DNA of 64,000 nt from Paenibacillus sp. FSL R5-0345 (GTDB taxonomy: Bacteria; Bacillota; Bacilli; Paenibacillales; Paenibacillaceae). A program made the translations under genes and the position numbers. Positions 37,879 through 46,163 of this stretch are shown piece after piece. The stretch spans positions 2,108,001 through 2,172,000 of the forward strand of contig NZ_CP009281.1 in assembly GCF_000758585.1 (NCBI RefSeq), given 5' to 3'. Below the pieces are notes generated by a model. That model was not told where the DNA came from. It did not search any database and saw only the letters and a list, made by a program, of their open reading frames with translations. Numbering within the stretch: the first letter of the stretch is position 1; each line of letters opens with the position of its first letter.

Positions 37879-38022
37879 GCAAAAAGAGATGCATAAATGC
37901 CTTAGATTCCCGGAAAAAGCGCTGAAATGGCGTAAAGAGGTGCATAAATCCCCTAGAATCCCAGAACAAGCGTCGAATTAGCGTAAAGAGGTGCATAAAT
38001 GCCCTAGAATCCCGGAAAAAGC
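37879..38022. repeat. 51-bp minisatellite, three tandem copies
   Basis: The core TGCATAAAT recurs at 37890, 37941 and 37992, exactly 51 bp apart. Each unit reads about GCGTAAAGAGGTGCATAAAT followed by CCCTAGAATCCCGGAAAAAGC with small differences; the third copy stops after its AAAAAGC. It sits downstream of the gene ending 37819. Confidence 0.9.
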
Positions 38023-38049
38023 CCACTAGCTAAAGCCAGTGGGCTTTAA
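38016..38049 (-). terminator. Terminator for the leftward small gene
   Basis: Minus-strand stem AAAGCCCACT/AGTGGGCTTTTT, ending in T residues that overlap the third 51-bp repeat. A second hairpin (AATCCCCC/GGGGGATT, 38051-38076) lies between it and the stop codon. Confidence 0.7.
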
Positions 38050-38080
38050 GAATCCCCCCGCGAACGCAGGGGGATTAAAT

Positions 38081-38221
38081 TTATCGTGCACCTGTAAAAG
38101 GATTGATCTCATCTGAGAGATCTTTTCCAGCTTTCTTTTCTTCTGCAGATATTCGTTTACCAAGAGCCGCGTAGTACCACACCGCCGGAACGAGAACCGC
38201 GAGTATAAAAAGAAATTGCAT
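38081..38221 (-). CDS. Short membrane-anchored protein (46 residues), function unknown
   Basis: A 46-codon gene. The product starts with a TM segment (MQFLFILAVLVPAVWYYAAL) and ends in a charged tail (KRISAEEKKAGKDLSDE, then NPFTGAR). A ribosome binding site GAAGGGGG is placed before the ATG, and two hairpins, one U-tailed, follow the stop. Upstream AT-rich DNA could hold its promoter. The SD, start, hydrophobic helix and terminator together make it believable. No family is known to me. Confidence 0.6.
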   Translation of the reverse strand: MQFLFILAVLVPAVWYYAALGKRISAEEKKAGKDLSDEINPFTGAR

Positions 38222-38318
38222 AAAGTCATCCCCCTTCACTAATACAGTATAACATATTTTTCCTTTTTTTCTTAAGAGTCTATTCTCTATTTTCTACCCA
38301 GTTTGTCTAACAAACGGA

Positions 38319-39158
38319 TTACTTTTTACTGACCGATGACGAGCACTCAACTTCAAATACATAACTGGCGCTCCCCTGAGGCCATCTTGCTTGGATTATA
38401 TACAGATGTTTTCCGCTACCTGCTGCGAGTTGAAAACTGTTATTTTCTACGGAAAGAGCTTCGTCCGGACGTTCCTCACCAGGAAATGAAGCCATAACCT
38501 CTATTTCTTTGGGTGCAGATGAGAATTTGAGTCCTACCTGATCGCGGCTGATGGCCTTGGGATGTACCTTCTGTTTGGTAACCAATTGATCGTATGAAGC
38601 TACATCTACACACACGCCTTTACCATACTCGTTCCAGCAATAAGAGCCTTGAATGGCATCGAACTGCTCACCGCCAACAGTAACTTGAACATTAGGGGGC
38701 TGTGGGTTAATAGAGTCTGCTGGAGAGTTCTTATCTTCTTTAAGAGTCGATTGATACAAGTCCAACAGGTCCTTTTTGCTGGTATCTGACAGACGATAGT
38801 GGCCCATTTGTCCGGATTGAATGAGTAATCCACTGTTACTTTCGCCAATCCAAAAAGAGAATTCATAACTTATGCCATCCTTCATGTTCACAGTGGTTCT
38901 GTAATCGCCGGGAGCAATATCTAGTTGTCCTTTATCATATTCAGCAGTAGTTATAGCTTGAACGAATCGTTTGAAGGAGGATGCTTCAGAGATAGTCGCC
39001 ACTGGATGATCTTTTTCTATTAAATTAATGGAAACTATTTTTTGTGCATCCAGCTCTATTCGATCTGTTTGTTTGACTTCGGTTCCCGTATTTCCACAGC
39101 CGACCAGTCCTATTAAAAACAAAATAATGGTAAAAAGTATTAAAGCAATCTTGTTCAT
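38319..39158 (-). CDS. Probable lipoprotein, function unknown
   Basis: 279 residues. N-terminal lipoprotein signal with lipobox LVGC at about residues 18-21 (Cys21), so it is probably anchored on the outer face of the membrane. A soluble domain follows, with VSINLIEKDHPVATISEASS and a C-terminal beta-rich part containing two cysteines (SYCWNEYGKGVCVDV) that could form a disulfide. The first half recalls small regulatory-like domains of YhfM-type proteins; this is only a resemblance. Confidence 0.65.
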   Translation of the reverse strand: MNKIALILFTIILFLIGLVGCGNTGTEVKQTDRIELDAQKIVSINLIEKDHPVATISEASSFKRFVQAITTAEYDKGQLDIAPGDYRTTVNMKDGISYEFSFWIGESNSGLLIQSGQMGHYRLSDTSKKDLLDLYQSTLKEDKNSPADSINPQPPNVQVTVGGEQFDAIQGSYCWNEYGKGVCVDVASYDQLVTKQKVHPKAISRDQVGLKFSSAPKEIEVMASFPGEERPDEALSVENNSFQLAAGSGKHLYIIQARWPQGSASYVFEVECSSSVSKK

Positions 39159-39387
39159 ATTCGCATTTCTCCTTTACGCATGTTCTAACTCTCAGACTAT
39201 AAAAAAGAGGAAAAGGTTGCTAAATAAAGGAAACGGATATCACGTGAAGTTTATAGCGTCTGCAGAATTATCCCATTTGGCAAAGTAGGTGTTTCAAGCG
39301 ATTATCAGATCTAATATATTGTAATAATTTCCTTGATTATAGATTGTGTGCGGGCAGTTAAATTCGAATCCGATGCTTATGAATCGG

Positions 39388-39417
39388 TTGTACTGTGCCA
39401 TTCTCTCCGTGTATAAT
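39388..39417 (+). promoter_or_regulatory. ytoI: Promoter of the CBS/DRTGG regulator gene
   Basis: TTGTAC at 39388-39393, 18 bp, TATAAT at 39412-39417. Repeated GTAC motifs (39420, 39430, 39441) follow and could be an operator. The rest of the 300-bp gap 39159-39458 shows no other feature. Confidence 0.6.
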
Positions 39418-39458
39418 GAGTACAGTATAGTACAGATCGGAGTACGGGGGTGTAACAG

Positions 39459-40793
39459 TTGGAAGGTCAAGGCGATGCAATTACTAAACACGAGCAACTG
39501 CTGCAGCATATTGAAAGTCTTAAGGTAGGCTCCAAAATATCTGTTCGTAAGCTTGCAAAAGAAATGTTAGTCAGCGAGGGAACTGCATATCGTGCAGTGA
39601 AGGAAGCTGAGAATCTTGGAATTGTCATCACGAAGGAACGGATTGGTACAGTACGTGTAGAAAAAAAGCCTCGTAACATTTCTGAACAGCTGACGTTTGG
39701 GGACGTGGTTGATATTGTTGAGGGTCATGTTCTTGGCGGGGCTAGCGGACTGAGTAAGCATCTTCATAAATATGTAATCGGTGCGATGAAGGTCGACGCG
39801 ATGATTCGTTATATAGACGCAGACAGCCTGCTCATTGTAGGTAACCGTGATGATGTTCACTCTTTGGCGCTAGAGCAAGGTGCGGCAGTTCTCGTTACAG
39901 GTGGCTTCGGGACAAGCCGTGAAGTTAAGGCGTTAGCGGACGAGCTGGACCTCCCTATCATTTCATCAAGACATGACACGTTTACTGTGGCATCAATGAT
40001 TAACCGTGCCATTTTTGATAGATTGATTAAGAAAAAAATCATGCTTGTAGAGGATATTGTCGACAGCAAACCGCGTCTGAATACGTTGAAAATTTCAAGC
40101 ACCGTCGGTGAGCTGCGGCAGATTTCAGAGGAGACTGGAGAGCAACGTTTTCCCGTTACGGATGAATGGAACCGAGTGATTGGCATTATCGGACGACGTG
40201 AAGTAGAGGACCTGACAGAAGGGCAAAGTATTGAAAAGGCTATGGTTCGGAGTCCGGTTACCGCTGCACTGCATACCTCACTAGCCTCAGCTGCGCAGAT
40301 CATGATGTGGGAAGGCGTCGATTTCCTACCTATTGTAGACCGTAACCGCAAATTGGTGGGCTCCCTAACTCGTAAAGAAGTGCTGCAAAGTCTGCGAGAT
40401 GTCCGTAACACTCCACAGCTTGGTGAGACCTTCGATCATCTCATCTGGAACGGCTTTGCGGATGAGCGGGATGAAGAGGGACGATTGTTTTTTCATGGCT
40501 TCATTACTCCTCAGATGGCGACTGACCTAGGAACCATTTCTGAAGGTGTCTTGTCTACGCTAATGACGCTCTCAGCGTTTAAGGCTGCTAAGGATATAAC
40601 AGGAAATGACTATGTCTTAGATAATATGTCTACCTATTTTATCCGGCCAGTACAGATCGAACACGCGATTATTGTAATGCCGAGACTGCTCGAGATTAGT
40701 CGCCGTACTTGTAAGCTAGAAATAGAGATCAGCTATTCAGATACCCTGGTAGCGAAAGCTGTTCTAATGCTGCAATCCATTGACCACGGCTAA
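39459..40793 (+). CDS. ytoI: YtoI-like regulator: HTH, DRTGG, CBS pair, hot-dog domain
   Basis: 444 residues. Residues about 10-70 are a winged HTH (SVRKLAKEMLVSEGTAYRAV). About 80-185 form a DRTGG domain (AAVLVTGGFGTSREVKALAD). About 200-310 hold two CBS motifs (ITDEWNRVIGIIGRREVEDL-like, FLPIVDRNRKLVGSLTRKEV). The C-terminus (about 325-444) is a hot-dog thioesterase-like fold (FFHGFITPQMATDLGTISEG). This order is that of B. subtilis YtoI. TTG start at 39459 follows GGGGGTG. A nucleotide or acyl-CoA signal is probably sensed; not known. A terminator follows. Confidence 0.88.
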   Translation: MEGQGDAITKHEQLLQHIESLKVGSKISVRKLAKEMLVSEGTAYRAVKEAENLGIVITKERIGTVRVEKKPRNISEQLTFGDVVDIVEGHVLGGASGLSKHLHKYVIGAMKVDAMIRYIDADSLLIVGNRDDVHSLALEQGAAVLVTGGFGTSREVKALADELDLPIISSRHDTFTVASMINRAIFDRLIKKKIMLVEDIVDSKPRLNTLKISSTVGELRQISEETGEQRFPVTDEWNRVIGIIGRREVEDLTEGQSIEKAMVRSPVTAALHTSLASAAQIMMWEGVDFLPIVDRNRKLVGSLTRKEVLQSLRDVRNTPQLGETFDHLIWNGFADERDEEGRLFFHGFITPQMATDLGTISEGVLSTLMTLSAFKAAKDITGNDYVLDNMSTYFIRPVQIEHAIIVMPRLLEISRRTCKLEIEISYSDTLVAKAVLMLQSIDHG

Positions 40794-40816
40794 GACACGA
40801 CGAGTGATAAACATGC

Positions 40817-40862
40817 TAAATAGACTGCCCTCGAGGATAATAATGAGGGTAGTCTATTTTAT
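40817..40862 (+). terminator. Bidirectional terminator between ytoI and ytpI
   Basis: Stem AAATAGACTGCCCTC/GAGGGTAGTCTATTT with one mismatch, T run after it. The convergent small gene ends at 40889. Confidence 0.85.
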
Positions 40863-40888
40863 TCTTGCAATCCTATGAAGACTAAAGC

Positions 40889-41203
40889 CTAGGCTTTCGA
40901 CTGATGCTGCTCTTGGCTGCGGCTGTAATAGCTATAGCTACGCAGTCCTGAGAAGATGTTGAACACACCGATCAGAAGAAAGGCAGCTTCAACAATAATA
41001 TTAACGGTGGAGCCGCGAAACAGAAACATGGAAATTAGGGACAGCGTTACGAGCATTGCGCCCAGCATCACATTCATAACGGAGCGTTTTAGCCCCTTAA
41101 CTCGGGGATTTAAGGCACGGCGAGAGGATAAGCTGTACACAGCGGCACCGATTACAAAGACCACCAGCAGGATAAACAATAAGTATTTGATAAATAAAAC
41201 CAT
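40889..41203 (-). CDS. ytpI: YtpI-like membrane protein
   Basis: 104 residues with three hydrophobic segments (about 2-22, 44-63 and 69-89) and a basic stretch after the first (SSRRALNPRVKGLKRS). It corresponds in build and position to YtpI, which neighbours ytoI in Bacillus. Function unknown. Confidence 0.78.
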   Translation of the reverse strand: MVLFIKYLLFILLVVFVIGAAVYSLSSRRALNPRVKGLKRSVMNVMLGAMLVTLSLISMFLFRGSTVNIIVEAAFLLIGVFNIFSGLRSYSYYSRSQEQHQSKA

Positions 41204-41290
41204 GGACAGCCAGCTCCTTTATCATGTCGTGCAAAAGCCTTGAAGTAATTTCCACTTTTGTCTGTCCATTATTGTATCATACGATTGTTG

Positions 41291-41797
41291 TTAGTTGCGC
41301 TTAAAAGGACTGATTTCCACCCAGATTTGCAAAACGCCTTCCATGACGAGCATCGTCCGGATTTTGACAGAGTATTCCTTCTCACGCACAATGTAAAGTT
41401 TACCATCCAGCAGCAGCCTAACCAGTTTACTGTCTGTGTCAATATCGAACATGCTGCGGCCGCGCATCGGTTCCAGATCTGATCGTATTTCGCTAAGTAT
41501 TAATTTTAAAGTTACGGGGTCAACTGGGTTTGAGCCTTCTGATTGGGCTTTGCTTTCCTCCGATCGAATTTTGATTTCTCTGATTACCGTAGAGGTATTA
41601 TTATATTTTTTGAGTGTTTTAATATCCTCTTGATATTGCTCGATCTGTACACGCAGGTCTGCATTATTCAGCCATAACACATTATATCCAACATGGTATA
41701 TGGCGTTGTATATGACGGCTCCCACGACGATCCCTAGCATGAATATAGCGGAAATTTGAGTGAATCTACGAAAACGACTGAATGGTGGAACTCTCAC
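41291..41797 (-). CDS. ytrI: Sporulation membrane protein YtrI
   Basis: 168 residues. The GTG at 41797 gives the family start MRVPPFSRFRRFTQ and has AGGGGG 7 bp upstream; the longer frame to 41824 would overlap ytrH. One TM (about 14-34, ISAIFMLGIVVGAVIYNAIY), a coiled-coil-like stretch (LRVQIEQYQEDIKTLKKY), then a beta-rich domain. YtrI acts with YtrH in sporulation of B. subtilis in the mother cell. It is 6 bp after ytrH. Confidence 0.88.
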   Translation of the reverse strand: MRVPPFSRFRRFTQISAIFMLGIVVGAVIYNAIYHVGYNVLWLNNADLRVQIEQYQEDIKTLKKYNNTSTVIREIKIRSEESKAQSEGSNPVDPVTLKLILSEIRSDLEPMRGRSMFDIDTDSKLVRLLLDGKLYIVREKEYSVKIRTMLVMEGVLQIWVEISPFKRN

Positions 41798-41802
41798 TGT
41801 CG

Positions 41803-42126
41803 TTACCCCCTGCCGCACACCCATTTTACTAGCTCACTGCCCATATGGGCTCCGAGAAAAGCGAAGGCAATATACATGATTTGCTTGATGGCAGGGGAAA
41901 GGTTGCCCCCAATCATGTTGCTTTCAATGACCCGTAAAGGGTCCATAGTACCCCCTACAGCGGCGGCAAGTGCCCATATTTTAATCCGGTCTGCTACATC
42001 TAGCATCGTTTGCGTCGGTGGTTGCAGGGAGACAACGGCGCCGATTCCACCGACCATAGCTCCGCCAAGTACGATGCCGAAGGCGATAAAGAAATCGAGG
42101 ATCGCTTTGCTCATAAAAATGCTCAT
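41803..42126 (-). CDS. ytrH: Sporulation protein YtrH
   Basis: 107 residues, hydrophobic, with three to four TM segments: FFIAFGIVLGGAMVGGIGAV, WALAAAVGGTMDPLRVIESN and IMYIAFAFLGAHMGSELVKW. Family YtrH, needed for efficient spore formation. AAGGGG is placed before the ATG. First gene of the leftward ytrH-ytrI pair, behind a sigma-E-like promoter, and divergent from dnaE as in Bacillus. Confidence 0.9.
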   Translation of the reverse strand: MSIFMSKAILDFFIAFGIVLGGAMVGGIGAVVSLQPPTQTMLDVADRIKIWALAAAVGGTMDPLRVIESNMIGGNLSPAIKQIMYIAFAFLGAHMGSELVKWVCGRG

Positions 42127-42185
42127 AAAGGCCCCTTCCCGGACGAGGCATCTATAAACGTTGCCTGTCCATGTGCTCTTAATCC

Positions 42186-42214
42186 ATTCTATGGGCGGGT
42201 CCCCCTTTAATATG
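42186..42214 (-). promoter_or_regulatory. Sigma-E-type promoter of ytrHI
   Basis: On the minus strand CATATT (42214-42209), 15 bp, CATAGAAT (42193-42186), close to the sigma-E consensus (ATAtt, CATACAAT). It predicts a leader of about 50 nt before the ytrH ATG. B. subtilis ytrHI is sigma-E dependent. Confidence 0.7.
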
Positions 42215-42303
42215 ATAAAATAGTTTCATCTTATAGTGCGAGTTCAAAAAGTACGGCTTTCAGCACCGGGAAGATTGAAAGAGGGTAGAAAATGAGGAGC
42301 GGT

Positions 42304-42319
42304 CGTAGCGGAAGCTACG
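42304..42319 (+). other. GNRA-capped hairpin in the dnaE leader region
   Basis: CGTAGC-GGAA-GCTACG, a perfect 6-bp stem with a GGAA tetraloop, just 13 bp before the dispersed repeat copy. No such hairpin lies before copy 1. Confidence 0.55.
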
Positions 42320-42331
42320 TGAACACCGGAA

Positions 42332-42408
42332 ATTTCGCCTGAATTCAATATTCGATGTTGAGTAAGCTTCTTGGGTTACTTCGTGATCAAAAGCGGACTT
42401 TTTGAACA
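42332..42408 (+). repeat. Dispersed repeat, copy 2 (77 bp), upstream of dnaE
   Basis: ATTTCGCCTGAATTCAAT to AGCGGACTTTTTGAACA, matching 22015-22092 with seven substitutions and one indel. It ends 39 bp before the dnaE ATG. Confidence 0.85.
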
Positions 42409-42447
42409 ACTATTTATGTTTGATTTTTGTAGTAGAAAGGAAGTGGG

Positions 42448-45400
42448 ATGATGAGCCCTTTCGTGCATTTGCATGTGCACAGCGAATACAGTTTACTGGA
42501 CGGGGCGGCGCGCATTACCGATCTCGTGCGCCGGGCCGGCGAATACGGCATGAAGTCGCTGGCGCTTACGGATCATGGAGTGATGTATGGGGCGATCCCC
42601 TTTTATAAAGCGTGTAAAGAGAATGGAATCAAGCCGATTATCGGCTGTGAAGCTTATTTAACCGCAGGCTCTCGCCGAGAGCGGGGCAGTCGCAAAGATC
42701 AACCGATTTATCACCTGATTCTGCTCGTCAAGAATGAAACCGGCTACAAGAATCTGATGAAGCTGATCTCTATCGGCCATCTGGAAGGCCATCACTATAA
42801 ACCTCGTATTGATATGGAGGTTCTGGCCGCTCATTCGGAGGGGATCATATGCCTTAGTGCATGTCTAGGCGGCGAAGTGCCGCAGCATCTGTTGCATGGA
42901 AGAGATGATGAAGCGCGAAAGGCTGCGCTGCGATATAAGGAGATTTTTGGCGAAGACTTCTACCTGGAGCTTCAAGATCACGGAATTTCCGAGCAAAAGC
43001 GAGTAAATCCGAAGCTGATCGCACTTGCCAAGGCCTGTGATATCCCACTCGTAGCTACGAATGACGTTCATTATTTAGCTAAGGAAGATGCAGAGGTACA
43101 GGATGTTCTGATCTGTATTGGAACAGGTAAAACTGTGGATGATGAGGAACGGCTCAAGATCGGAACAGATCAGTTATTTTTAAAAAGCAGTGAACAGATG
43201 GCGGCGTTATTCCCGCATGTGCCTGATGCTATTAGTAACACGCTACTGATCGCAGAAAAATGTAATCTGGAGCTTACCTTCGGTCAACATATTCTGCCTG
43301 CTTATTCACCGATTCCGGAAGGTATGGACTCTGCTGCATATTTGCGTGAGTTATGCTTTAGGGGGCTTGAAGAACGATATATTGACACACCACTATGGGT
43401 ATCGCCTGAGCAAAGAGAGACTGCTGAGAAGCGTCTTGCCTATGAGCTTGGTGTCATCGAGAGTATGGGATTTAGCGATTATTTTCTAATTGTGTGGGAT
43501 TTTATCGCTTATTGTCATCGTCAGGGGATTGCTACAGGACCGGGCCGGGGTTCCTCCGCGGGGAGTCTTACCGCTTACTCCCTACGAATCACGGATGTTG
43601 ATCCGCTTAAGTATAACTTGCTCTTTGAACGTTTCTTAAATCCAGAACGGATCACGATGCCGGATATTGATATCGATTTTAGTGATGAACGCCGTGATGA
43701 GGTTATCGCTTATGTGGTGGAGAAATACGGCAAAGAACATGTGGCACAGATTATTACATTTGGAACCATGGCTGCACGGGCTGCGGTTCGTGATGTGGGC
43801 AGGGTGCTGAATTTACCTTATAACGAGGTAGACAAAGCTGCCAAGCTCATCCCAGGACAACTAGGCATCAGCCTCGCTAGAGCACTAGAGACTACTCCAG
43901 ATCTTAAAGCGCTATATGACAGTAATCCGAAGATCAAGGGCTTGCTGGATATGGCAATGAAAGTGGAAGGAATGCCTCGTCATGCTTCGACACATGCTGC
44001 CGGGGTTGTCATTTCCAAAGGTCCGCTAACTGATGCTGTACCCCTCCAGGAAGGTAACGAAAGCACAGCTTTAACTCAGTACTCTATGGAGCATTTGGAG
44101 AGTGTCGGGCTGTTGAAGATGGATTTTCTGGGCTTGCGTACTTTGTCGATTATCGAACGCTGTATGAATTCGATTAAAGAAATGAGTGGCAGTGTTCCGA
44201 ATTTCAAAACGATACCAGATCATGATCCCCTTACGTATGAAATGCTAGGTGCAGGGGAGACGACTGGGGTCTTCCAACTGGAATCGGCGGGTGTAAGACG
44301 TGTGCTGAAGGATTTGAAGCCTAATGGTTTTGAAGATATCGTATCGGTTCTAGCGCTGTATCGTCCGGGTCCAATGGAATTTATCCCGAAATATATAGCA
44401 GGAAAGCACGGCCAGATTGAAGTAGAGTACCCACATTCTGATTTGAAATCTATATTAGCGGATACCTATGGGATTATTGTGTACCAGGAACAGATTATGC
44501 AGATTGCTTCGCTTATGGCCGGATTCTCGCTTGGTGAAGCGGATCTGCTCCGGCGAGCGGTCTCTAAGAAGAAACGTGAGACGCTGGATAAGGAACGCAG
44601 CCATTTTGTACAGGGGAGCTTGCAGCAAGGATATAACGAAGCGGATGCGAATGCCGTTTATGATATGATTGTAAGGTTTGCCGATTATGGTTTCCCTCGT
44701 GCGCATGCGGCGGCTTATGGTGTGCTGGCTTTCCAGACGGCATATCTCAAGGCGCATTATCCGGTACAGTTTATGGCATCTATGCTGACGGCTGTAATGG
44801 GCACCCACCGTAAGGTGGCGGAGTATGTACTGGACTGCCGCCGCACGGGCATCGGCGTGTTACCGCCGGATGTGAACGAGAGCGGCGTGTTGTTTACCCC
44901 GGTTCCAGGGGAAGAAACGGGAACAGGGCATATCCGCTTTGGGCTCGCGGCGATTAAGAATGTCGGAACGTTAGCAGTGGAGAATATTATGTCGGTCCGT
45001 AAGGAGCGGCCGTTCGACAGTCTGCTCGATTTCTGTCGACGAGTCGATCTGCGGGTCTGCAACAAGCGGGTAGTGGAGTCTTTGCTGCAGGCAGGAGCTT
45101 TTGACTGTCTGCCGGGTCATAGAGCCCAGCTGCTCGCTATGCTGGACGAGACCGTTGACGCCGCGCTGAAATGGCGCAAGGAGCGGGATGAGCTGCAAAT
45201 CCAGTTGTTCGACGATTTGGTGGAAACGCCAAACTGGGAGATTCGCTATCCGGATATCCCTAAGTTCACAGTAGGACAGCAGCTGGAGATGGAACGTGAG
45301 CTGCTGGGGCTGTATCTATCAGGTCACCCGCTCGACGATAGCGCTGAGCTGCTTGAGGAGCCCGGTATACAGCGGCTGATGGACCTCGGTGAAGCCGCAG

Positions 45401-46089
45401 ATGAGAGTCAGACGGTTACGGCCGGCATGGTCGTATCCGTGAAGGAAATTACGACGAAGCAAGGAAAATCGATGGCCTTCATCGAATGGGAAGATCAGAT
45501 CGAACGCTGCGAAGTCGTGCTCTTCCCCGAGGTGTGGAAGCGAAGCCGCAGCTTGATTGCCAAGGGCGCGCTGTTAGCCTTGCGCGCCAAGGTGCAGCAG
45601 GAGGACGAAGGCTTCAAGCTGCTGGCCGAGGAAGTGGCGCTGCTCTCCGCGGAGACACTCCGCGGCCTGCTGCAGCGCCGTAGTGCCGCCGCGTCCCGCT
45701 CTTATAGCGCGGGACGCTCGGCCTCAGCAGGAGCACCGCCGCGCGGCGGCGCTCCTGCTTCGCGGGCTAGCGGGGCCGCCACTGGCCCCGCGGGCAGACC
45801 TGCAGGCGGCGCAGCTGCGCCTGCAACACCTGCACCGGCCGCTGCGCAAGCGCCGGTCTCAGGCCAGCGTGTCTTTATCAAGATCACGCCGGCCGCCGAG
45901 AATGCTGCGCAGCTGTCGCGCTTGAAGGAGCTGCTGCAGAATCATCCAGGCCCAGTAGCGACGATTCTGTTCTACGAACGGGATCAGAAGCTCCTGGCCC
46001 TTAGCGATAACTACCGGATCAAACCTACTCAGGAGCTGTTCGCGGCTATCGAGTCTATGCTGGGAGCAGGTACCGTAAGAATAAAATAA
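42448..46089 (+). CDS. dnaE: DNA polymerase III subunit alpha (DnaE)
   Basis: 1213-residue C-family polymerase. N-terminal PHP domain (HLHVHSEYSLLDGAARI, LALTDHGVMYGAI), then the polymerase core with the metal-binding aspartates in MPDIDIDFSDERR and the preceding GPGRGSSAGSLTAYSL; HhH region; OB-fold region (about 975-1070, TVTAGMVVSVKEITTKQGKS). An Ala/Pro/Gly/Arg-rich stretch (about 1078-1141) then links to a final small domain (VFIKITPAAENAAQLSRL). In Firmicutes DnaE extends RNA primers beside PolC. ATG at 42448 follows AAAGGAAG. The low-complexity linker is coded by DNA of far higher G+C than the surroundings. Confidence 0.96.
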   Translation: MMSPFVHLHVHSEYSLLDGAARITDLVRRAGEYGMKSLALTDHGVMYGAIPFYKACKENGIKPIIGCEAYLTAGSRRERGSRKDQPIYHLILLVKNETGYKNLMKLISIGHLEGHHYKPRIDMEVLAAHSEGIICLSACLGGEVPQHLLHGRDDEARKAALRYKEIFGEDFYLELQDHGISEQKRVNPKLIALAKACDIPLVATNDVHYLAKEDAEVQDVLICIGTGKTVDDEERLKIGTDQLFLKSSEQMAALFPHVPDAISNTLLIAEKCNLELTFGQHILPAYSPIPEGMDSAAYLRELCFRGLEERYIDTPLWVSPEQRETAEKRLAYELGVIESMGFSDYFLIVWDFIAYCHRQGIATGPGRGSSAGSLTAYSLRITDVDPLKYNLLFERFLNPERITMPDIDIDFSDERRDEVIAYVVEKYGKEHVAQIITFGTMAARAAVRDVGRVLNLPYNEVDKAAKLIPGQLGISLARALETTPDLKALYDSNPKIKGLLDMAMKVEGMPRHASTHAAGVVISKGPLTDAVPLQEGNESTALTQYSMEHLESVGLLKMDFLGLRTLSIIERCMNSIKEMSGSVPNFKTIPDHDPLTYEMLGAGETTGVFQLESAGVRRVLKDLKPNGFEDIVSVLALYRPGPMEFIPKYIAGKHGQIEVEYPHSDLKSILADTYGIIVYQEQIMQIASLMAGFSLGEADLLRRAVSKKKRETLDKERSHFVQGSLQQGYNEADANAVYDMIVRFADYGFPRAHAAAYGVLAFQTAYLKAHYPVQFMASMLTAVMGTHRKVAEYVLDCRRTGIGVLPPDVNESGVLFTPVPGEETGTGHIRFGLAAIKNVGTLAVENIMSVRKERPFDSLLDFCRRVDLRVCNKRVVESLLQAGAFDCLPGHRAQLLAMLDETVDAALKWRKERDELQIQLFDDLVETPNWEIRYPDIPKFTVGQQLEMERELLGLYLSGHPLDDSAELLEEPGIQRLMDLGEAADESQTVTAGMVVSVKEITTKQGKSMAFIEWEDQIERCEVVLFPEVWKRSRSLIAKGALLALRAKVQQEDEGFKLLAEEVALLSAETLRGLLQRRSAAASRSYSAGRSASAGAPPRGGAPASRASGAATGPAGRPAGGAAAPATPAPAAAQAPVSGQRVFIKITPAAENAAQLSRLKELLQNHPGPVATILFYERDQKLLALSDNYRIKPTQELFAAIESMLGAGTVRIK

Positions 46090-46163
46090 GAACAATTCTA
46101 TCCTTTTCCGCATACATTAGGAAACCACAGGGCGAATCCCTGGGCGGAAAGGGGAATGACATC

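Noticed and set aside
37844..38026. 60-codon minus-strand ORF over the 51-bp repeats
   Set aside because: Open only because the period is a multiple of three; no SD, and a terminator lies across its 5' end. Kept as a repeat finding, not as a gene.
46090..46163. Hairpin after dnaE (CAGGG/CCCTG) as a terminator
   Set aside because: Short stem and no T run; it may be a leader structure only.
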